From contig DAOPJM010000035.1 of NCBI GenBank assembly GCA_035399665.1, positions 1-19,012 on the forward strand: 19,012 nt of DNA, read 5' to 3'. Both the position numbers and the translations under genes were made by a program. The stretch comes from DAOPJM01 sp035399665. Lineage in GTDB: Bacteria; Bacillota; Clostridia; Christensenellales; CAG-138. Shown piece by piece: positions 7,321 to 15,493 of the stretch. Numbering within the stretch: position 1 is the first letter of the stretch; every line of letters begins with the position of its first letter. The notes beneath the pieces are model-generated. The model was not told where the DNA came from. It searched no databases and saw only the letters and a program-made list of their open reading frames with translations.

Positions 7321-8079
7321 TCAATCGCTATAAACCAAATGCATAATGAACTGGCTGCCGTACTCGCTTGTTTTGACCAATTTAAGCCCGTTGCCCAAAT
7401 CCACCGTGAGTTCGCGGCCGCTGTTGACGTCGCTCCAAGAGATGTTCTGTTCCTCGCCATAGCCCAAGGCGGTGAGAAGCGCGAAAATCCCACACTGATA
7501 GGTGACTTCGTTTATGTTCTCAAAGAGTGCGCAGGAAAGGTACATCGGGTCGCCGGTTCTGCTGTCCAAGAGGACGGACATACAATAGGTTTGTCCGGAT
7601 TCGCTGTCGCAGTAGGCCTGAATACACCAAAGCGAATAGTGCGCGCCGGTCTCCGCATTGCTGTAATCCCTCAGAACGGCTGTGGTTTTTGTGTTTTCCC
7701 AAAGTCTGCTCACGGAATCGCCCGACGCAAGGGTGGACTGACCTGCCGAGTAGGAATATAGTATCGCGTACCACAGGTCAAGTGCGGAGCTTACCGCGTC
7801 TGCTTCCGAAAGCTCGTCGGGAAGCTTTTTACGCGGCTCGCCTTCTATTTCGCAGCCGTTGAAAAGCTGAACCCTGACGGCAAGGGAGAGGGGCTTGCCC
7901 ACGTTTTGGGCGGAGACAATGTTGACGGCGCGATAGACCTCCGTGTCCATCATCTTGTCCTCGCGGGCGTCGAATATAAGGACGGAAATCCAAACCATAA
8001 GAAAGGACAGGCCGACGACGGCAAGCACCATTATCACATAGACCAGGCGCGATACGGCTTTTCTTGTGAGCTTTTTCAT
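7321..8079 (-). CDS. Membrane-anchored protein of the two-component operon
   Basis: 252 residues, family not recognised. One N-terminal transmembrane segment (about 12-35) follows a basic KKLTRKAVSR start, so the rest should lie outside the membrane. The body contains several cysteines and a stretch GQTYCMSVLLDSRTGD, whose LDSRTGD part recalls the beta-turns of PepSY-like domains; this is weak. The start overlaps the kinase stop by 4 bp (ATGA) and has an excellent AAGGAGG site (8087-8093) with 7-nt spacing, which supports the start and tight co-expression with the kinase. A plausible role is an accessory sensor or an inhibitor acting on the kinase, inferred only from position and topology. 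Confidence 0.8.
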   Translation of the reverse strand: MKKLTRKAVSRLVYVIMVLAVVGLSFLMVWISVLIFDAREDKMMDTEVYRAVNIVSAQNVGKPLSLAVRVQLFNGCEIEGEPRKKLPDELSEADAVSSALDLWYAILYSYSAGQSTLASGDSVSRLWENTKTTAVLRDYSNAETGAHYSLWCIQAYCDSESGQTYCMSVLLDSRTGDPMYLSCALFENINEVTYQCGIFALLTALGYGEEQNISWSDVNSGRELTVDLGNGLKLVKTSEYGSQFIMHLVYSD

Positions 8080-9506
8080 GCTGTCGCCTCCTTGGAGCGC
8101 TTGTCGGCAAGGGGCAGGTCAAACCAGACGGAAGTGCCTACGCCAAGCTCGCTTTCAAAATGCAGCTCGCTGCCGTGCAGGGCGGCTATCTTGTTGCAAA
8201 TGGCAAGTCCAAGACCCGCGCCGTGCTGCGCCCTTGCCCTTGACTTGTCCACCATGAAGAATGCTTCGGTGAGGCGTGACAGCTCCTCCTTTGGAATGCC
8301 TATGCCGTGATCCTTGACGGTGACGCGGTAACGTCCGCCGCGTCGTTCGCCCGTAAGCTCGATGGTTTTGCCGCTTTCGGACGACTTTCTCGCGTTGTCG
8401 ATGAGGTTGGTAACAAGGGTTAAGAGCAGGTCGCGCTCGTACATAATCTGCTGTTGCTCAACCGAGGTTACAAGGGTAAGTCCGTTCTTGTCAAGCATAG
8501 GTGTAACGACGGCGACGACGTGGCCTAAGACCCTTCGGGAGTACCCGCGCTGCAAAACATAATCGGTCTTGTCCAAGACAACCAAGTCCATGAGCTTTAG
8601 GGAGAGAGCTTCAAGGCGTTTTCCCTCCGAGAAGATGAAGTTGGCGGCCATGAAGGAGTCTTCGGGGTCGAGGGACGCGCTTCGGAGCATATCCGCATAG
8701 CCGATAATGGAGGTCATGGGGGTTTTAAGCTCGTGTGAGAAGTTCGCGACGAAGTCCTTTTGCTGCTTGGCATAGCCCTCAAGGGCGGTGACCTTCTGCT
8801 CTATCGCGCCCGCCATGTTGTTGAAGCTGATGGTGAGGTCGGCAATTTCGTCCATGCCCGTGACCTTGGCTCTGCGGTTGTAGCGGCCGTTGCCTATGCT
8901 CCTTGCGAAGGCGTTGAGGCGGCGTATCGAGCCGCTTGTGAAGTATGCCGTGGCAAGCATGGCGATAGTGCAGACCGCGACGGTCACGGCGTGTATGACT
9001 ATCGTCGAGTTAATCTGTTCGGTTCTGAGGTGAAAAAGGTCGGTGACGTCATATCGTATGGCGAGGTAGAAATATCCGCCGTTGATGGAGACGCAGCCCG
9101 CGGTGTCAAGGTAGGGAACATCGTCGGCCTTGGTCAGGGTGTAGGCAAAGCGGCGCGCACCAAGGTCAGCGAAGGCAAGGCTTTCGGGGAAGTCCCCGCC
9201 CGTAAAGGCAAGGAGAACATGGTCAGAATCGTAGAGAGCGCAGGGAACGGTACTCAAGCGGGCGGCGGCGGCTCTTGTCAAGACCTCCTCATACATGGCG
9301 GGAGTGACCGTATTGTAGTAGTATTCAAGGGCGTAAATCTCGGCTTCCATGGCTGACGCCAGCGCGGAGTAGTCCGCAATCGCCGCGTCAACGCGAAAAG
9401 ACAGCGCAGTATTGAAGCTCTGCGCTGTTAAAAGCTGTCCCGCGAAGGCAAACATCACGGAGACTATCAGTATGGAACAAAGGCTTATTTTTAGGGCGAA
9501 TTTCAT
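8076..9506 (-). CDS. Sensor histidine kinase
   Basis: A 476-residue membrane kinase that autophosphorylates on histidine and passes phosphate to the adjacent response regulator. Order of parts: TM1 (about 6-28), extracytoplasmic sensor region (about 29-166), TM2 (about 167-190), HAMP linker (about 190-243), then HisKA with FSHELKTP (phospho-acceptor H258). The ATPase domain follows, with N-box NLIDNARKSS (367-376), G1 box DHGIGI (399-404) and G2 box GAGLGLAI (429-436). All key residues are present, so it should be active. The sensor region matches no fold I recognise. The gene starts 15 nt after the regulator stop; that spacer is pyrimidine-rich and has no Shine-Dalgarno sequence, so translation probably depends on coupling. 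Confidence 0.95.
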   Translation of the reverse strand: MKFALKISLCSILIVSVMFAFAGQLLTAQSFNTALSFRVDAAIADYSALASAMEAEIYALEYYYNTVTPAMYEEVLTRAAAARLSTVPCALYDSDHVLLAFTGGDFPESLAFADLGARRFAYTLTKADDVPYLDTAGCVSINGGYFYLAIRYDVTDLFHLRTEQINSTIVIHAVTVAVCTIAMLATAYFTSGSIRRLNAFARSIGNGRYNRRAKVTGMDEIADLTISFNNMAGAIEQKVTALEGYAKQQKDFVANFSHELKTPMTSIIGYADMLRSASLDPEDSFMAANFIFSEGKRLEALSLKLMDLVVLDKTDYVLQRGYSRRVLGHVVAVVTPMLDKNGLTLVTSVEQQQIMYERDLLLTLVTNLIDNARKSSESGKTIELTGERRGGRYRVTVKDHGIGIPKEELSRLTEAFFMVDKSRARAQHGAGLGLAICNKIAALHGSELHFESELGVGTSVWFDLPLADKRSKEATA

Positions 9507-9521
9507 CGGAGGGAGCGGGCT

Positions 9522-10181
9522 TTATTGAGGAACGTCAAGGCGGTACCCAATCTTGTGTACGGTCTTTATCTTGTCCGCCCAGCCAAGCTTGCGCCTTAGT
9601 CGCTGCACATGCGAATCAAGAGTGCGGGTTTCGCCGATGTAGTCGGTTTCCCATATGCGCTCAAAAAGGGTTTCGCGGAACAGCGCGGTATTCGGATTTT
9701 GGCAGAATAAAACAAGAAGGTCGAACTCCTTGCGGGTAAGCTCTATGTGCTTGCCGTCCTGCATGACGTCGCGTGCGTCAAGGTCGATGACAACGTCATA
9801 GACCGAAAGTATCGATTGGCTCTTGTTGTAGCGGCGCAAAACGACCTCTATCCTCGCGAGCAGCTCGACTATCTCAAACGGCTTGACTATGTAGTCCTCC
9901 GCGCCCAGCTTCAAGCCCTTCACCCTGTCCAAGACGTCGCTCTTGGCGGTGAGAAAGATTACGGGTATCCCCATGGGGCGTATGTAGGCCAAGAGGTCGT
10001 AGCCGTCGAACTTAGGCAGCATGATGTCCAACAGGACGAGGTCAAAGCTGTTCTTCTCCAGCAGATCCGCCGCCTGCTGCCCATCGTATGCGCAGGTGCA
10101 GACGTATCCTTGACGGCTCAGGTTCATGCGAATGAGATTCGCAATGGGCAGTTCGTCATCAACAACAAGTATTTTAATCAT
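9522..10181 (-). CDS. Response regulator, OmpR/PhoB family
   Basis: 219 residues: a receiver domain (1-118) plus a winged-helix DNA-binding domain (about 128-217). The acidic pocket D8/D9, phospho-acceptor D52 (in LLDIMLP), T78 and K100 are all present. The DNA-binding half shows LTRKEFDLL, the TRTLDSHVQRLRRKL recognition region and the closing VHKIGYRL wing typical of the family. The ATG at 10181 has GGGGAGG about 8 nt upstream. It is the first gene of a three-gene unit with the kinase and the membrane protein. Upstream lies an inverted repeat (10235-10270) that could be an autoregulatory site. Target genes are unknown. Confidence 0.96.
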   Translation of the reverse strand: MIKILVVDDELPIANLIRMNLSRQGYVCTCAYDGQQAADLLEKNSFDLVLLDIMLPKFDGYDLLAYIRPMGIPVIFLTAKSDVLDRVKGLKLGAEDYIVKPFEIVELLARIEVVLRRYNKSQSILSVYDVVIDLDARDVMQDGKHIELTRKEFDLLVLFCQNPNTALFRETLFERIWETDYIGETRTLDSHVQRLRRKLGWADKIKTVHKIGYRLDVPQ

Positions 10182-10234
10182 TAGTCAAACCTCCCCTCCA
10201 ATGCATGGGTCAATCTTACAATAAGGATTCGGAC

Positions 10235-10270
10235 AAATTGTGACATAACGCATTAAATATGGCACAATTT
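10235..10270. promoter_or_regulatory. Inverted repeat upstream of the response regulator
   Basis: AAATTGTG (10235-10242) and CACAATTT (10263-10270) are perfect 8-bp arms spaced 20 bp apart, 54-89 bp before the regulator start codon. The left arm is part of TTGTGACATAA, which recurs with one change (TTGTGACATTA, 11564-11574) between the AI-2E and secA genes. A binding site for the regulator or another factor is possible. Confidence 0.45.
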
Positions 10271-10294
10271 TACTCTTTCTTCCAGTTTTCACCC

Positions 10295-10318
10295 AAAAAG
10301 CCGTGGCGCTGTTTCGGC
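10295..10318 (-). terminator. Possible weak terminator of the AI-2E-family gene
   Basis: On the minus strand GCCG (10315-10318) pairs with CGGC (10300-10303) around an 11-nt loop and is followed by five T (10295-10299). The stem is short, so some readthrough into the regulator operon is plausible. Confidence 0.45.
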
Positions 10319-10332
10319 ATTTGCCTTTCGCC

Positions 10333-11520
10333 CTATTTCGTGTCACGGTTCGGAGCTTCGCCGCTCTCGTCTTGGGGTGCGGCGCCTGCTTTCCCCTTGG
10401 GGTCAGCCGCCTTGCCCTTGAACCATTTCCGCTTAGCCGCCTTTGCTTCGGGCGGCATCTCGTGCTTATTGGGAAAGAGCTTGATGACGCCCTCGCTGTC
10501 CATGGAAACCAGCAGGGCGCAGATGAGCGGGAACCCGATAAGGCCTATGCCCCCGAACAGGCGGAAGCCGACGGTCATGGCGACAAGCGTTATCAAGGGG
10601 TGCAGACCCACGCGCTGACCTACAATGCGCGGTTCGATGAACTGGCGGGACACGACCACAAAGAGCCACACGGCAAGCAGTCCAAGGCCCGTTCCTATGG
10701 TGCCCCTTGCGAGGGTGATAAGCGCCCATGGCAGCATGACCATGCCGCTGCCGACTATGGGCAGCACATCGAACACCGCGACTACAAGGGCGATAAGCCA
10801 CCAATCCTCTATGCCGACGAGCAGCAGACCCACCGCAAGCAGCGCGAAGGTGATAAGGAAGATGAGAGCGTAAGAGCCTACAAAGCGCATCAGGGTCTTT
10901 TTGAAGTGCGAGACGCTCTGCACAAGCCTTGTCGCCCGTTCCTCCGACATACGGCACAAAAGGCCGTTCCCCAAAAGAGAGAAGTCCATGGCGATGAAGT
11001 AGGTCGAAATAACCGTGATGATTACACGCAAAAGTGTCTGGGGCGCGGCGGTCAGCACCTTGCCTAAGAGAGCGGCGGAGGCCGTAGCAAGGCGGGAACC
11101 AATCCCGTTTATGACGGAGCCTGCGAAGTTGCTCACGGTCTCGGCCGCTTCGGGCGCAAGGCTGTTGAACAGCCGCTCTATGCTTTCGAATATGCCGCTG
11201 ATGAACGGAACAACCTTGGTATTGTAGTTTAATACAAGATCGCGCACCTCGGCTACCACCGTGGCGCCTGTGAGTACTATCAGGAACGCGAGCAGGATGT
11301 AGACGAGCGTCACCAATACCGCCGCAGTCAGCTTTTGCGGGAGCTTAAGCTTACCGGAAAGCCAGCCCGCCAAGGGGTGAAGCAGCGACGCCACTATTAA
11401 AGCGAAGATGAAGGGGAAGAGATACGGTATGCCGAATTCAAAGACGATATAGACCACGACAGCCAAAATCGCCCAATATAAAGCCTTGACTATAAACGCT
11501 CTGCACTTTTCCGTATTCAT
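10333..11520 (-). CDS. AI-2E family permease, YtvI-like
   Basis: A 395-residue membrane protein of the AI-2E/UPF0118 family. Members are reported as exporters of autoinducer-2, Na+/H+ antiporters, or sporulation membrane proteins (YtvI in Bacillus); which applies here cannot be told. Hydrophobic segments appear around 12-32, 36-52, 67-90 and 150-178, with more in the C-terminal half. The conserved C-terminal half contains DVLPIVGSGMVMLPWALI, then RQFIEPRIVG and GLHPLITLVA, which fit the YtvI-like subgroup best. The last 45 or so residues form a charged, low-complexity tail rich in K, A, P, G and D that lies outside the family core. No Shine-Dalgarno sequence precedes the ATG; the -10 box at 11527-11532 places transcription start at or next to the A of the ATG. 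Confidence 0.88.
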   Translation of the reverse strand: MNTEKCRAFIVKALYWAILAVVVYIVFEFGIPYLFPFIFALIVASLLHPLAGWLSGKLKLPQKLTAAVLVTLVYILLAFLIVLTGATVVAEVRDLVLNYNTKVVPFISGIFESIERLFNSLAPEAAETVSNFAGSVINGIGSRLATASAALLGKVLTAAPQTLLRVIITVISTYFIAMDFSLLGNGLLCRMSEERATRLVQSVSHFKKTLMRFVGSYALIFLITFALLAVGLLLVGIEDWWLIALVVAVFDVLPIVGSGMVMLPWALITLARGTIGTGLGLLAVWLFVVVSRQFIEPRIVGQRVGLHPLITLVAMTVGFRLFGGIGLIGFPLICALLVSMDSEGVIKLFPNKHEMPPEAKAAKRKWFKGKAADPKGKAGAAPQDESGEAPNRDTK

Positions 11521-11526
11521 AAAAAT

Positions 11527-11535
11527 AGTATATCA
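11527..11535 (-). promoter_or_regulatory. Promoter -10 region of the AI-2E-family gene (leaderless candidate)
   Basis: On the minus strand TGATATACT gives an extended -10 (TATACT, 11527-11532). Seven nt downstream is position 11520, the first base of the start codon. A poor -35 (TTCACA) lies 19 bp upstream. Confidence 0.55.
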
Positions 11536-11605
11536 CACGCAAGGGAATATCTGTGAAAATTTTTTGTGACATTATGACGGGCGTTTATAAAATCGCCCTC
11601 CGTTG

Positions 11606-11614
11606 TGCTATAAT
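11606..11614 (+). promoter_or_regulatory. Promoter of secA-prfB (extended -10)
   Basis: TGCTATAAT (11606-11614) is a perfect extended -10 with only a weak -35 (TTATAA, 11585-11590). Start would be near 11621, giving a leader of about 22 nt. A second possible promoter, TTGTGA (11564-11569) and TATAAA (11586-11591) spaced 16 bp apart, lies just upstream. Confidence 0.75.
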
Positions 11615-11642
11615 GATTTCAACTGACGTTAAGGAGTTTACT

Positions 11643-14387
11643 ATGGGATTGATAGACACGTTACTCGGCAACACCAGCGAAGCGAAGCTGAAAAAGCTCA
11701 AGCCGCTTGTGAAGGCCATTAACGCAATTGAGCCGAAATACAGCGCGATGAGCGACGAGGAGCTGAAAAAGCAGACTGAGCTTTTCCGTGAGCGGCTTGA
11801 CAAGGGCGAAACACTTGACGATATTCTGCCCGAGGCGTTCGCGGCAGTACGCGAGGCGGGCGGGCGCACAGTGGGAATGCGCCATTTTGACGTACAGCTT
11901 TTGGGCGGCATAGTGCTGCACAAGGGCGACATCGCGGAGATGAAGACGGGCGAGGGCAAGACCCTTGTCGCGACTCTCCCCGCCTACCTCAACGCGCTCA
12001 CGGGCAAGGGCGTTCATATCGTCACCGTTAACGACTACCTTGCCAACCGCGACGCGCAGTGGATGGGCAAGATTTACCGCTTTTTGGGGCTGTCAGTGGG
12101 CTGCATAGTCAACGGGCTTGACTCGGATCAGCGCAGAACCGCCTATAACTGCGACATCACCTACGGCACGAACAACGAGTTTGGCTTCGATTACCTTAGG
12201 GACAATATGTGCGTGTACAAGCACAGCATGGTGCAGCGCCCGCTGAACTACGGCATAGTGGACGAGGTTGACTCCATCCTGATAGACGAGGCAAGAACTC
12301 CGCTTATCATCTCCGGACAGGGCGAGGAGTCCTCCGACATGTACAAGGAGGCCAACCGCTTCGTGCGCGGGCTTACAAGGGGCGAGAACATCATCGAGAT
12401 TTCCAAGTCCGACAGCATATTGGGCGAGAGTCAGCCTGAGAGCGGCGACTATATGTGCGATATCAAGAAGCGCACGGTCATGCTGACCGCGATAGGCATA
12501 GCCAAGGCGGAGCGCTTCTTTAGCGTGGAGTCGCTGTCCGACCCTGAGAACAACGAGCTTAACCATTACATACTTCAGGCGCTGCGCGCAAACGCACTGT
12601 ACACGAGGGACAAGGACTACGTCGTTCAGGAGGGGCAGGTGCTCATCGTGGACGAGTTCACGGGCAGGCTTATGATTGGCCGCAGGTACAGCGAGGGCCT
12701 GCATCAGGCGTTGGAGGCCAAGGAGGGCGTCAAGGTCGCAAGGGAGAACAAGACCCTTGCCACGATAACCTTCCAGAACTACTTTAGGATGTACAAGAAG
12801 CTTGCGGGCATGACGGGTACCGCCAAGACCGAGGAGGACGAGTTCTCCGAGATTTACGGGCTTGAGGTAATAGAGATTCCCACGAACCGCCCGAACATCC
12901 GCGAGGACTGCCGAGACGTCGTGTACACCACCGAGCCGGGCAAGTTCCGCGCAGTTGTGGAGGAGATACTTGAGGTTCACGCCACGGGTCAGCCCATATT
13001 GGTGGGTACGATTTCCGTGGAGCGCAGTGAATACCTTTCCGAGCTTTTGCGGCGCAGGGGCGTAAAGCATGAGGTTTTGAACGCCAAGTACCACGCCAAG
13101 GAAGCGGAGATTGTCGCGCAGGCGGGCAAATTGGGTCAGGTCACGATAGCCACGAACATGGCGGGTCGTGGTACGGATATCATACTGGGCGGCAACCCGG
13201 ACTTCCTTTCGAGGCAGCAGCTAAAGCGGGACGGACTGGAGGATGAGCTTATCGAGGAGGCCACGGGTCACGCCGAAACCGGTGACGAAGTAATACTTGA
13301 CGCAAGGCGCAGGTACAACGACTGTCTGAAGGGCTTCAAGGCGGAGACCGACAGGGAGCATGACGAGGTTGTCCAAAGGGGCGGACTTCACATAATCGGC
13401 ACGGAGCGGCACGAAAGCCGCCGTATTGACAATCAGCTTCGCGGACGCTGCGGCAGACAGGGCGACCCGGGCAGCACAAGGTTCTATGTATCGCTTCAGG
13501 ATGAGCTTATGCGCAGGTTCGGCGCGGGGCGGGTCGAGGGAATTATGTCCAAGCTCACCCCTGACGATTCCGTACCCATCGAGAGCGTGCTTGTGACCAA
13601 GCAGATTGAGGCCGCTCAGCGCAGGGTTGAGATGGCGCACTTTGAGATGCGCAAGAACGTCCTGCGCTATGACGACGTCATGAACAAGCAGCGCGAAATC
13701 ATATACTCACAAAGGCGCAGGGTGCTGATGGGCGAGGATATGCACGAGTTCTTCTTGGACATGCTTGACACCAGCGTGGACGACATTGTAAACTCCTATT
13801 GCAGCGATCACGCCAAGCAGAGCGAATGGAACCTGAATCAGGCCTCGGTGGATTTGTGTTCGCTGTGCAATATGCCAGCGGAGGACATATACAGCAGGGT
13901 GAGGGCCGACAGGCTCAGCACCGCCAAGGTGAGGGAATTGAGTCAGGGCTTTGTTCGCGGCTGTTTGGAGGTCAAGGAAAAGGAGCTTGCGGAACAGAAG
14001 GTGGACATCCGCGAGGTGGAGCGCATATTGCTGCTGCGCTCGGTGGATGAGCATTGGATGGATCATATTGACGCGATGGATCAGCTTCGTCAGGGCATAG
14101 GGCTTAGGGCTTACGGGCAGAAGGACCCCGTGAACGCCTACACGCAGGAGGGCTTTGACATGTTTGACGCCATGGTGGACGAGATACGCGAACAGGCGGT
14201 CAAGAGCCTGCTGCGCGTGACGGTGCGCAAGGCGCCCATGGAGCGGCGGCAGGTGGCAAGGATTAACGAGCCGCAAACCGAAGTCAAGAAGCCCATGAAG
14301 CGGAGCAGAAGCACCAAGATAGGGCCGAACGACCCCTGTCCTTGCGGCAGCGGGAAGAAATACAAGCACTGCTGCGGCGCGAAATAG
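11643..14387 (+). CDS. secA: Preprotein translocase ATPase SecA
   Basis: The motor that pushes unfolded secretory proteins through SecYEG at the cytoplasmic membrane. The 914-residue product is full length. Walker A is MKTGEGKT (100-107), Walker B/DEAD-like is DEVD (207-210), and the second helicase half shows TNMAGRGTDIILGG. The C-terminal zinc and SecB-binding motif is complete: CPCGSGKKYKHCC in the last 20 residues. The ATG at 11643 matches the family N-terminus (MGLIDTLLGN) and has AAGGAG at 11631-11636; the reading frame runs further upstream, but that part precedes the promoter. prfB follows 8 nt after the stop, the same order as in Bacillus subtilis. Nothing is missing or disrupted. 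Confidence 0.98.
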   Translation: MGLIDTLLGNTSEAKLKKLKPLVKAINAIEPKYSAMSDEELKKQTELFRERLDKGETLDDILPEAFAAVREAGGRTVGMRHFDVQLLGGIVLHKGDIAEMKTGEGKTLVATLPAYLNALTGKGVHIVTVNDYLANRDAQWMGKIYRFLGLSVGCIVNGLDSDQRRTAYNCDITYGTNNEFGFDYLRDNMCVYKHSMVQRPLNYGIVDEVDSILIDEARTPLIISGQGEESSDMYKEANRFVRGLTRGENIIEISKSDSILGESQPESGDYMCDIKKRTVMLTAIGIAKAERFFSVESLSDPENNELNHYILQALRANALYTRDKDYVVQEGQVLIVDEFTGRLMIGRRYSEGLHQALEAKEGVKVARENKTLATITFQNYFRMYKKLAGMTGTAKTEEDEFSEIYGLEVIEIPTNRPNIREDCRDVVYTTEPGKFRAVVEEILEVHATGQPILVGTISVERSEYLSELLRRRGVKHEVLNAKYHAKEAEIVAQAGKLGQVTIATNMAGRGTDIILGGNPDFLSRQQLKRDGLEDELIEEATGHAETGDEVILDARRRYNDCLKGFKAETDREHDEVVQRGGLHIIGTERHESRRIDNQLRGRCGRQGDPGSTRFYVSLQDELMRRFGAGRVEGIMSKLTPDDSVPIESVLVTKQIEAAQRRVEMAHFEMRKNVLRYDDVMNKQREIIYSQRRRVLMGEDMHEFFLDMLDTSVDDIVNSYCSDHAKQSEWNLNQASVDLCSLCNMPAEDIYSRVRADRLSTAKVRELSQGFVRGCLEVKEKELAEQKVDIREVERILLLRSVDEHWMDHIDAMDQLRQGIGLRAYGQKDPVNAYTQEGFDMFDAMVDEIREQAVKSLLRVTVRKAPMERRQVARINEPQTEVKKPMKRSRSTKIGPNDPCPCGSGKKYKHCCGAK

Positions 14388-14395
14388 GGGGACTA

Positions 14396-15493
14396 ATGCA
14401 GATTTTGGACGAATACAGGATTAAACTCACGGAGCTTTCACAGATACTCGCTCAAACCTACAAGCAGATGGAGCCTGAGCGCCTGCAAAAGGAGTGCGAC
14501 GAGCTGGAGCATTCCATGGCGGCGGAGGGGTTCTGGAACGATGTGGAGAACGCCAACAAGGTCAGCGCGAAGGTGAAGCAGCTAAAGAGCAAGGTTGTGC
14601 ATATCGAGGGGCTTGTCAGCAAGTCACAGGACTTGGATACGCTCATAGACATAAGCGAGGAGAGCGAGGACGAGGAGCTGTTAGACGAGCTTAAGAGCGA
14701 GATGCGGGTTTTCGAGCGCGAGCTTGAGCAGTTAAGGCTTGAGTTGCTTTTGAAGGGGCCGTATGACAGCGCGAACGCGGTGCTTTCGCTGCACGCGGGC
14801 GCGGGCGGCACAGAGGCGCAGGACTGGGTTGAGATGCTTTACCGAATGTATCAACGGTATTGCGAGCAGCACAGGTACACGGTAAAGGAGCTTGACCTGC
14901 TGGACGGCGACGACGCGGGGATAAAATCCGTGACCTTTGAGGTGGACGGCGATAACGCTTACGGCTATCTGAAGGCGGAAAAGGGCGTGCATCGCTTGGT
15001 CAGAATATCGCCGTTTGATTCGTCGGGCAGAAGGCACACTTCGTTCGCAAGCTTGGACGTGACGCCCATATTGGACGATGACGAGACTGTAAAGATTGAC
15101 CCCGATGACTTGCGGGTGGACACCTATCGTTCGAGCGGTGCGGGCGGTCAGCACGTCAACAAGACCTCGTCCGCGATACGCATAACACATCTTCCTACGG
15201 GAGTAGTGGTGCAGTGCCAGAACGAGCGCAGTCAGATTCAGAATCGTGAGACCGCGATGCGAATGCTCAGGGGCAAGCTTGCCGAGCTTGCGGAGCGCGA
15301 GCGCGAGGCGCATATGCAGCAGATAAAGGGCGAGATGAAGAAGATAGAGTGGGGCAGCCAGATCCGCTCATATGTATTTCAGCCCTACACGCTTGTCAAG
15401 GACCACCGCACGGGCGTCGAGAACGGCAACATCCGCGCCGTCATGGACGGTGAGCTGGACGATTTCATCTCCGCCTACCTCGCCCAGAGCTAA
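14396..15493 (+). CDS. prfB: Peptide chain release factor 2 (RF2)
   Basis: Reads UGA and UAA stop codons and releases the finished protein. The 365 residues equal the length of E. coli RF2. The stop-codon recognition tripeptide is SPF (205-207), which is specific to RF2, and the catalytic GGQ is at 250-252 within SSGAGGQHVN. The ATG at 14396 (MQILDEYRIKL) has AGGGGG directly upstream and lies 8 nt after secA, so the two genes form an operon. Unlike most bacterial prfB genes it has no in-frame UGA or frameshift site near codon 25: codons 20-30 (QTYKQMEPERL) read straight through. RF2 autoregulation by frameshifting is therefore absent. Transcription should stop at the terminator at 15554-15586. 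Confidence 0.97.
   Translation: MQILDEYRIKLTELSQILAQTYKQMEPERLQKECDELEHSMAAEGFWNDVENANKVSAKVKQLKSKVVHIEGLVSKSQDLDTLIDISEESEDEELLDELKSEMRVFERELEQLRLELLLKGPYDSANAVLSLHAGAGGTEAQDWVEMLYRMYQRYCEQHRYTVKELDLLDGDDAGIKSVTFEVDGDNAYGYLKAEKGVHRLVRISPFDSSGRRHTSFASLDVTPILDDDETVKIDPDDLRVDTYRSSGAGGQHVNKTSSAIRITHLPTGVVVQCQNERSQIQNRETAMRMLRGKLAELAEREREAHMQQIKGEMKKIEWGSQIRSYVFQPYTLVKDHRTGVENGNIRAVMDGELDDFISAYLAQS

Noticed and set aside
7231..7761. Plus-strand open frame overlapping the 7321-8079 gene
   Set aside because: Antisense to a gene with a strong ribosome binding site and operon coupling; no domain is seen and no start signal is present.
11553..11642. N-terminal extension of SecA
   Set aside because: It would start upstream of the promoter's -10 box, while the ATG at 11643 matches the conserved SecA start and has AAGGAG at the right distance.
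12093..13094. Long open frame (333 codons) on the minus strand inside secA
   Set aside because: It lies wholly opposite a full-length, motif-complete secA; its composition is that expected from antisense reading of GC-rich codons, and it has no supporting promoter or ribosome binding site.
14342..14395. N-terminal extension of prfB overlapping secA
   Set aside because: The family N-terminus and the AGGGGG site both support the ATG at 14396; the extension would read out of frame through the conserved SecA zinc motif.
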